Part shown: piece by piece, positions 1-64,000 of the stretch
Layout: each line of letters starts with the position of its first letter
Numbering within the stretch: position 1 is the first letter of the stretch
Program-made: the position numbers and the translations under genes
NCBI GenBank assembly: GCA_963691815.1
Contig: OY829648.1
Span: 13,459,973-13,523,972, forward strand
Origin: Echiichthys vipera
Lineage: Eukaryota > Chordata > Actinopteri > Perciformes > Trachinidae
DNA: 64,000 bases
Direction of reading: 5' to 3'
The notes under the pieces: model-generated
The model's database searches: none
What the model was told of the DNA's origin: nothing
The model's input: only the letters and a program-made list of their open reading frames with translations

Positions 1-346
1 TAAGCCATTGAGACAGCCTGACGTGGCTAACACTGATTATCTTGGGGCGTTACGATGAAGGCATTAAAACGGCTTTTTTAACCACTAATACTGCTCCAAA
101 TAACACCAAACCTCTGCAGTAGCATGATAAGAGTCCCTACACGTATTAGTGGTTAAAAAGCAGTTTTAATGCGTTCACCTTGCTGCCCCGAGCTAATCAG
201 TGTTAGCCATGTCCGGCTGTTAGCGACTCTACCGGATTTCTCCGTTAATAGTTTATACACTGTCTCGATGGCTAATTTGATGTATGCAAGTGCCGAAAAA
301 GACCATAGGATGATTTTTCGCCGGAATTACACTTAAACTTTGGATG
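1..346 (-). mobile_element. Foldback (long inverted repeat) element, copy 1, cut by the window edge
   Basis: Positions 21-90 and 144-212 are imperfect reverse complements of about 70 bp separated by a 53-bp loop, so the DNA can fold into a long hairpin. The outer part (213-346) matches, in reverse complement, the start of a second copy at 23179-23262 (shared landmarks: ggtctttttcggca, agtcgctaacag). No coding capacity is visible. It behaves like a non-autonomous foldback/MITE family. It lies in a soat1 intron and its left end is outside the window. Confidence 0.7.
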
Positions 347-367
347 TGGTCCACACTGGTTATCTAC

Positions 368-3300
368 CTGTTCCAGGATGATGATGAAACAGGATGCAGG
401 TGGAAAACTGTTAGTCACCACCACATACGTAGGCAGGAATCCTACACCAAGAGCTTGGTAGAACAGGAACACAGAGCCAAAGAGCAAACTGCACAACCTG
501 GGGTGACTGTAAGACCCAGACTGGGTCTGTGACCACAGGTAGAACAGGGTGTAGGGAACCAGCAACACAGACAGGAACATGCAGATCCATGTGCACACCA
601 CCAGAGGGAACTGTCCAAACGCATAGACCAGCAGGTCAAAGTGCAGCACCAGTCTGAGGCAAAGGAGATATAGTAGAGAGGCAAAACTTGAATGGATCAG
701 TTCATGACAGATCCAAGATCAAAAGCTGTATATATCTTTATCAGAGCGGTCTTTTACATTACCTGCCTTCATCAATGATATCTACCACCAGTGTACTGAG
801 GATGAAGAGAATGAGCAGGGCAATAAACATGTGGTAGATAGTCCTGATGTGGTTCACTTCAAACAGCTCACTGCAAAAAAACAGACAGCAGATGATTAGA
901 GTCTTTACAGCTACACTGATGTCACCATCTCATCTTCAAGCAGTAGAAATCTCAATAAAGTGCCCTGTGATCAAATTGCAATTTAAGTTTCTTCTTTTAA
1001 ATCAATGTGTCAACTTACTCCAAGAGGGACCTGCGACTGACAAACTGCTTGCCCTGACCATAAGGAGGCCGGAAATACCTTAAAGGAAAACAGAGTGACA
1101 TCAGCGACCAGCAAATCTATTTTAAAAAGTGTGCGTTTGACAAAGAGAGAAATGGGGACAGTTTGTCCATATGTGTTGAAACCCACACACTTCTGGTATT
1201 TAGTGCAGCTTATAAGAAAATTTCCTTTCAGGCAAGTAGAAGGTGAAAGGCAGCACCTGAGTTTGCTCCTCTCCTTGTCTGACAGCGGAGGTGAGAAGAC
1301 AGCAGGTACAGGTGCAGGCTCCAGGCTGGCTGACTCCTCGATAAGACTGTCCATGAAGTCGTTAACCTGACTGTCAAACTGATGCATCAGGTCACTCTTC
1401 AGGTGCTGAGCAACAGAGCAAAAAGTGGAGGAAGAGTTATCATCGCCTGCAAATACCTAAACAAATGTGGATTACCTTGGTGTTCAAAGAGGAGAAGATT
1501 CATGGTTACAGCTAAATTGCTTTTAATTTTTTCCTCTAGAGAGAGAAGAGAATTAACTAAATAAGTCAAGTGTGAGCACATTTCCTCAAGGTGGTATTTT
1601 GTCCAGCCATTTAGAAGAAATACTTTAAAAACGTTCATGATAAACTTCATTATGCATTTAAATTCTTAAATTTCAATGTATTCATTCACTGTCATACCAA
1701 CTGTCCTTTTGTTCTTTGTCCTCATTATCACACTACCTGCTTAAATTCACAGAGAATTCATATTTTCTACTGTCAGAACGTCTTCAAGAAAGAACAAAAT
1801 GGATTTAATTATACAACTCAGAGGACGGAGAGAGACAGTGTAGTTGGGGTTTGGTTTTACAAAGTCTCTCAAACAATCTCTATCCAAGTATAACGTTGAA
1901 CCAAATAAACCAAATAATTAAAGTGAGTGCTTAAAAACTACAACTGATAACAAACTCAATAAAGATGCACTTTATTGTTGACTGCAGCAGTGTCAATCTA
2001 AGCTAAATTACTGATTAACAGAAGGATGATGAAGTAAACTCATCAAATAGAGGACTCATTCCAACATGCAGGTTGATCTTTTTTTAAACTCAAATTACTG
2101 AGTTACCAACCTCTGCTTTCCTTTTCAGTTGAAGCTTTTTGCTGATCACATGTTCCACTTCAATTTTTCCTGAAATTGGAAAGAGAGCAGACAAATCTGA
2201 GCATATGATCAAATACAAAAAATGTCAACATGCTGCTTTGTAATCTTCCAGTATCATTATAAACTGTGCTCTGGGTACACCCACATTAACGACAGAGTTG
2301 CCAGGTTACCTTGCCTCAGCAGAACTTTGACCTGGTAAATGCAAACATCCCTTCACTGCATGTTAAGTATTTTGATAAATGACCAACAGATAATCTAACA
2401 ATTGGTTGGAAACTTGAGGACACAACGCATACAAAGAAATAACTCTGGATTTATTGCTCACATAGAATTAAAATCTGTTTTTAAGAGCACACAGACCAAG
2501 ACTTTCTATTTTCATGACTGAAGGTTTTGATAGTGACTGAAATACTTGTTGCTAATAGTAGAGTACTGTAGAGTTTAGCCATTGCGCTGTCAAAGTGTAG
2601 CAGCAGTATAGCAGAAGTCAAATGACATCAGTCTTTAAATCCAATGTTGCAAAATCCAAAAGGAGACACCTATGACATTTATGTGACTCTTGCAGATAAG
2701 GTTATGATAGGTTATATAAAAGACAGCTGTTTGATGAACGTGTTTGTTCAGTTATTGAGGTCAATCACACAAACAGAGACCAGCAGCAGCAGTAGCAGCG
2801 ACAGCACCCCGCCTCTGTCAACAAACACTAGAGCAAATAAAAAAAACAGACTGAATCTGACACTGTAACAAGGACAGGCAATAAATAACAATGTATAATC
2901 AGAACGTTTTCACCTTCCAAAAAGTTTTGTGAAAAGTTTCCTTATTCTGTCAGACCACAGTTTTTATAGTCAACATTTCTCACATTCAGCTCATTGGTCT
3001 GCTCTTGTTCTTGTTGATAATGTTGACACATATCACTCTTACGACTTATGTCTTTGCCTGAATGTCCTTCCTGTCTGTAACTTTGTGTCGTGTTGCCTTT
3101 TTGTCCTGATCGGATCTCTATTGAGAATAAGACCCTGTGTCTTAAAGACATTACCTGCATAAATACATGTTAAATAAAATTAAAGAAGATCACTTCATGG
3201 TGTTTATCCTAGTTAACCACACCAACTGTGTCATAGGTCATATCACATTGCTTAAGAGGAAACACATCATCACATGGCATGTCTGTGACTAATACATTCA

Positions 3301-3555
3301 GGGAATTACTGAAATTAAAAAAAGGGAGGTAGAGGTAAATGTCACTGTTACAAGAGGTCAATGTCCTCTTTCTTCGCCCTGCTGCTGAGGGATTTTCTTA
3401 CCATTGCTAGTAACGTGGGTGCCTCCATTGCCCTGCTGGTGTTGCTGTTCTTGATTACATCCCCTATCCAGAGAGCTATCTAAATCCGGGAAGGTGGGCA
3501 CCTCAGATGCGGGTCGGCAGCGAGACCGGAGAAAACTGTCATCCCCACTCTCCAT
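368..3555 (-). CDS. soat1: Sterol O-acyltransferase 1 (ACAT1), N-terminal part; 3' exons lie beyond the left edge
   Basis: SOAT1 is an ER multi-pass MBOAT enzyme that esterifies cholesterol with long-chain acyl-CoA. Six coding exons join in frame (272 codons): 3402-3555 (start ATG at 3553-3555), 2111-2169, 1257-1405, 1019-1078, 763-870 and 368-653. The first four exons encode the poorly conserved cytosolic N-terminus, including a KIEVEHVISKKLQLKRKAE-like helix and FMDSLIEESASLEP. Exon 5 encodes IRTIYHMFIALLILFILST, the first membrane segment, nearly identical to mammalian SOAT1 and unlike SOAT2. Exon 6 encodes further membrane segments (VYAFGQFPLVVCTW, PPASCFIIILEQ). The catalytic Asn and His of the MBOAT domain would lie in exons outside the window, so catalytic integrity cannot be judged. 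Donors are canonical, apart from the weaker GAG|gttggt after the second coding exon. Confidence 0.93.
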
Positions 3556-3603
3556 CCTAAAGAAACAAGTAACTTGAAATAAACTTCATCAGTAGCTGCA
3601 TTA

Positions 3604-3725
3604 CCAAGGCAAGGCAAGTTTATTTGTACAGAACCTTCCAACAAAGTAGTTGAAAGTGCTTTACATAAAACCTTAAAATCATTGGAAAGATACAGACATG
3701 AAATGACATTAACATCAAATATTTA
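3604..3725 (+). repeat. Interspersed repeat with GGCAAGGCAAGTTTATTTGTA head, copy 1
   Basis: The block starts ggcaaggcaagtttatttg and runs through agtgctttacat to gaaatgacatt. A second copy with the same order of motifs is at 31984-32080, also on the plus strand. This head sequence is common in teleost genomes, but I cannot assign a family from sequence alone. It lies in the intron between the soat1 5' UTR exon and the first coding exon. Confidence 0.6.
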
Positions 3726-3889
3726 AAAAATATAAGCAAGTGAAATGATTATTGGAAATAAAAATCATCATGAGGGGAGGACACATAAGTGAACTCATGC
3801 TACCATCACACCGTGGATGGGGAATGCAAATGTTATTGACTGACAAACAAAACAAACCCAGTGGACAATCAAATCACTCTCACATGACC

Positions 3890-3950
3890 CGGACAGACAG
3901 CAGACAGACAGCAGACAGACAGACAGACAGACATACAGACAGACAGCAGT
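3890..3950 (+). repeat. (CAGA)n microsatellite
   Basis: Imperfect tandem CAGACAGA/CAGCAGACAGA units in the first soat1 intron. Confidence 0.85.
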
Positions 3951-4165
3951 TAGCTAGTCAGTTCATTCATGAGCTCACGATAACTACACAGCTTCAAGCC
4001 ACTTGGTTAAATGTTAACACAAGCGTTACTCTTACAGTTAAGCTTCGGCCAGCTGCTAACACTGAGGTCTCAAATTAGGCAAATTAGCCCACTTGTTGAC
4101 GTCTAGCGTTAGCTGAGGAACAGGTTGACAGGACCGGTAACGATACAAAAATGTTTCCTCTGTAC

Positions 4166-4300
4166 CTTCTCGCTTTGAAACCACCGGCAGCTCTCTCGTT
4201 AGGTCAACCTCCAACGTTACCGTCGAGTTCAAACTCCTTCAATCACAACAGTCCGGGCTGCTGCTGCTGCTGTTCACCTTCCCCATTGTATAAACAGAGG
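4166..4300 (-). other. soat1: soat1 non-coding first exon (5' UTR)
   Basis: On the minus strand a good donor (AGAAG|gtacag) ends at 4166. The next acceptor, at 3556/3557, places one base before the start ATG, so this upstream block supplies essentially the whole 5' UTR. The right boundary (transcription start) is inferred only from the promoter-like sequence just beyond and is approximate. A small upstream reading frame of 15 codons plus stop (4239-4286, containing five consecutive AGC serine codons) falls inside if transcription starts to the right of 4286. Confidence 0.6.
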
Positions 4301-4345
4301 AGATGAGGGAGCAGGACAGCCGACGCTGATTGGTCGAAAGTCCTC
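4301..4345 (-). promoter_or_regulatory. Putative soat1 promoter with inverted CCAAT box
   Basis: The plus strand reads ctgattggtcg at about 4327-4337, which is a CCAAT box (NF-Y type site) in the direction of soat1 transcription, some 40-50 bp upstream of the presumed first exon. The local sequence is more GC-rich than its AT-rich surroundings. No convincing TATA box was seen. The assignment is inferred from position and motif only. Confidence 0.45.
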
Positions 4346-4619
4346 TCCTCCTTTTGACGTCACCAGCACCCACACTGTTGACCATCTCTGTCATTAGACG
4401 TGAATGTAGAAATATCATTTTTATATTTTAAACATATATATTGAATCTTTTGTTAACGTGATTATATTTTATGGTAATTTTTTAGATGTAAAAATAACAA
4501 AAAGTATCCCCAATTTCATCGCTTTCCAAACTGATTTCCAGAATTACCTAAAGTCTCTCAAATTTATGAATAATTGATCATTTGTTGCCACTATGAGAGC
4601 TATTCTCACAGGTATAATT

Positions 4620-5030
4620 GAATGAATAACATATCACCTAGGTCATTAAACTGTTAATGTAAAAGTGCCTTATTTGATTGTTGGTGGGATAAACTTACCA
4701 GGCATAAAGTGTACAAACAAACATAAGGAATAACATATTTTACCCAAAGCAAACCATTCTGGTATTCACAACTGGTTAATATAAACTGGCATAAGTCATG
4801 GTTACTTTCAGTTCTGTGTATCTGTATCTTGCAGAAACATAACATTATAATAATAATTTCAGATTTGTTGGCACTGAGACAGAAACAGTTATGCATTTGT
4901 TTTGTCACTGATCCTCTTCCTTTGTGTTTTGGAGATACAGAAAATTTAGTTCATAACAAGACTCGACACTCTTTAACAATTGCTCCTAAGGACATCATCA
5001 CTAAATTTGAACGTAGTAATTAATATTTGC
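4620..5030 (+). mobile_element. Degenerate LINE ORF2 3'-end fragment (first of two)
   Basis: Around 4858-4908 a frame reads FVGTETETVMHLFCH, resembling the C-terminal zinc-knuckle stretch of LINE reverse transcriptases (C-x2-C ... E-T-x-x-H-L-F-x-x-C) with its cysteines decayed. Stops interrupt the frame. A better preserved relative follows at about 5440-5990 in the same orientation. The stretch from 4346 to 6180 is intergenic between the collagen 3' end and the soat1 promoter, and holds nothing else I can recognise. Confidence 0.45.
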
Positions 5031-5439
5031 ATTACATGACAAATCTTATACTTGGTGGTTGGTAAATGTCCCATACAGCAACATTCTCCTTCACAAATAT
5101 AAACATCTTTATGGCTGAGTTCAATTTGTATAAAGATACATTTACCTTTATGACAAACAACATAAGTTAACACACATTGCTATATTTAAAAAAATCTTAA
5201 GCCTCTGATTAAGATATTTCGACTTTCATTGTGATTGTTTAAATACCCTATCTTTAATATTTCATTCATTAAGCCTTTTATATTTAATGTAGCTTTATTT
5301 AATTGATGCGTACTTTATGCAGACATAAATCTTTGTGTGTAAAAATATCATTATTTACTAAATGTCTGTCTGTTCTTGTTAAATAAAGACAAAAAATATC
5401 TGTCATTAGAATAGACATTTTAGTTACATAAACGCAAAA

Positions 5440-5990
5440 TAACAAAAGTTAACCCAATTTCACTGTTTTTATAATCCATAAGAATATTTAAAGAATATAT
5501 GAAGGCTCTAAAACTCCTAAAAGGTGAAAACAGTATCATGTGTATTCTGTAATGCTGGCACAGAAACAATTCTACATTTATTTTCTGAATGCATTCATGT
5601 TACATGTCCTAATGTTGACCATGTGTTCGGCATGTTGTATAATGTGGAATTAAGATGAATTTACAGAAAAGAGACGTTGGATCTGGACAGAAGTTATGTT
5701 TTCATTTTATATCTTTGAATTGTATCTGGTAAGTTTTCCATAAATGCAAATGGTGTGAGGGAAACCTATACATTCACCAGTTCAAGCAAGAGAAGAAACT
5801 TTTACTTTGAAACACTCAAAGGACTGAAAGATCAGGAAGCCATCAGGACTAAGGCCAACTACGGCCAACTATGGCTTAAAAAACACTTTTTAATTTAAAT
5901 ATGTAGGTAACATTTTCCTTTTCTTGTTGTTTTCTTGTTACTTATTGTATTCCTCATGTGTTTTGTATCATTTCATGATCAAGGAATAAA
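5440..5990 (+). mobile_element. Degenerate LINE ORF2 3'-end fragment (second copy)
   Basis: At about 5548-5601 one frame keeps a C-x2-C-x8-H-x4-C motif (CVFCNAGTETILHLFSEC), typical of the C-terminal region of L1/Tx1-type LINE reverse transcriptases. The following sequence (aaacttttactttgaaacactcaaagg ...) is consistent with the end of the same ORF and a short 3' tail. No long ORF remains, so this is a dead fragment. Confidence 0.55.
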
Positions 5991-6189
5991 GGAAAGTCAT
6001 CAGTATGTTTTATGACTATTTAAAATAGTAAACCAAAATTATGAATAAAAAAACCCATTCGACAAGAAATGGCTTTGATACGAATTATACCATAAATTTA
6101 TCCACACAGTGCCTGAACAGTTAAAAGTTGTGTACAGGATGCTCACTGTATTCTGGACTATGACCTGGTTTGCTATTTTGTCACTGATT

Positions 6190-38029
<31,840 letters not shown>

Positions 38030-38931
38030 GTCCTCAGTAGACTGCAGAGAAAGAAATGCTGCTGGAAGAACATCTCAGCTGCTGGTAGACATGGACCAGA
38101 GGGCCGGGCCTAACTGGCATCTCTGTCAGCTCATGTTCTGATCTCTCAAGGGAAAACTGGATATCTCACCTACGTCTCTGCTCTGTTTCCAGAGCCTTGA
38201 AACCTTTGCACCTGGTTATTTGTGGAATATGTGAGCATACACACAGAAACACACGTTCCAAGAGGAGTCAACAGGTTCATTGAAAACCATAAAATATCAG
38301 ACTATTATGGAATTATGTGCAAATGAAGCATCAACTTGTGTTATTTATTATGGCTTCTTGACTGCAATGCATTACATTAAAGTGTGTAAGTACAGTAAAA
38401 TCAAAAGGAACAATGAGTAGACATAAGTGCTGCAGAAAAATTCCATCAAGTGCAGCATTTATTGGAGGCTTTGTTTACCTATCATTCTCATTTTTAGGTT
38501 CAGGTAGCACCTCAACCTGCTTTATAAAGGATATTGGACATTTAAATATATTTCTTTCATTTTTTATGTGTGCTTATGTGTTGGTATCAAATTTCTAAAG
38601 GCCAGTAAACCCTTAAGGATGTTACTTAGTGTAGAAAACTGGCTTTAAAAACTGCTATTGCTAAGTATACAGTAGTAGGAGTTTAAAGGCGGATGTACTA
38701 ATTTCCTGTCATCTCTGTCAAAACTCTAATAAAAGCAAACATGTATGTATATATATATATATATATATATTAATATATTCATTTGCATATAAAGGTCATA
38801 CAGTATGAGTCAGTACAAGGGATCTCTCTTTAATAGTCCTTTGAACAGATATGTAAACACTTCTTTTGTTAAAGTCATAGACAGGCATCATGATTCAAAT
38901 AAATATAAACGGTGCAATCAATTAAACATGG

Positions 38932-63710
<24,779 letters not shown>

Positions 63711-64000
63711 CTGGTCACAGCTGAGTTAAGTACATGGTAAAACTGCATAATACCAACTGACTCCTTGTTAACACACAGATAGAGGGACTAGAACTGCAGA
63801 TCCTCCTCCCCATTTGAAAAAATGATTACAAAATGATTGATACATAATAATAACAACAAATAAGTGTACCTTTACTTTAGTAATATGTAAGTAAGTGAAG
63901 GTTACCTACTAAAAGGAAGGCATTGACTGCTGTATTGTATTCATTTGGAACGAAAGCTCTCTTATTTTTTTGCGAGAGGAGAAATGAAGGATACAGTTTC

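Noticed and set aside
2644..2868. 74-codon plus-strand frame with a serine run
   Set aside because: No homology, no start or splice context; lies in a soat1 intron.
368..3555. SOAT2 instead of SOAT1
   Set aside because: ELFEVNHIRTIYHMFIALLI and ILSTLVVDIIDEG match SOAT1; SOAT2 has different residues at these sites.

Overview
The window is vertebrate nuclear DNA, almost certainly from a ray-finned (teleost) fish. The evidence is intron-rich genes with GT-AG splice sites, an AT-rich background packed with microsatellites, and fish-type interspersed repeats: a tRNA-derived SINE, a hAT-type MITE with an intact 8-bp target duplication, and LINE 3' ends. No prokaryotic features, rRNA, tRNA or CRISPR arrays were seen.

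Three protein genes lie head to tail, all on the minus strand. At the right edge (40950-63710) is the 3' two thirds of a voltage-gated calcium channel alpha-1 subunit. It runs from the end of segment IIS6 to the stop codon and is identified as cacna1e (CaV2.3) by its C-terminal tail. In the middle (7258-38029) is a complete 67-exon fibrillar collagen gene of the V/XI class, about 2,035 codons, closest by eye to alpha-3(V). At the left edge (368-3555) are the first six coding exons of soat1 (sterol O-acyltransferase 1), with its non-coding first exon and CCAAT-box promoter near 4166-4340. I joined exons by hand. Reading phase stays consistent across every junction in all three genes: 816 nt for soat1, 6,108 nt for the collagen, and 4,988 nt (2 + 3x1662) for cacna1e.

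The genes are not an operon and act in unrelated processes: cholesterol esterification in the ER, extracellular fibril assembly, and R-type calcium current. The linkage still matters. SOAT1 and CACNA1E share human band 1q25, and CACNA1A and CACNA1B each have a clade-B fibrillar collagen on the same chromosome arm in human. A V/XI-type collagen beside cacna1e therefore looks like one member of an old duplicated block.

The most unusual object is that collagen. Its frame and splice sites are intact and its major helix has near-canonical length, but the helix carries eight breaks in the Gly-X-Y pattern. One C-propeptide cysteine is missing, the variable region is a single 1.3-kb exon, and an intron holds a possible alternative signal-peptide exon. 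In cacna1e, two duplicated EF-hand exons look mutually exclusive, a 12-nt microexon is needed for the frame, and a 66-nt cassette may be alternatively spliced. Exon coordinates were read by eye and can be off by a base or two.
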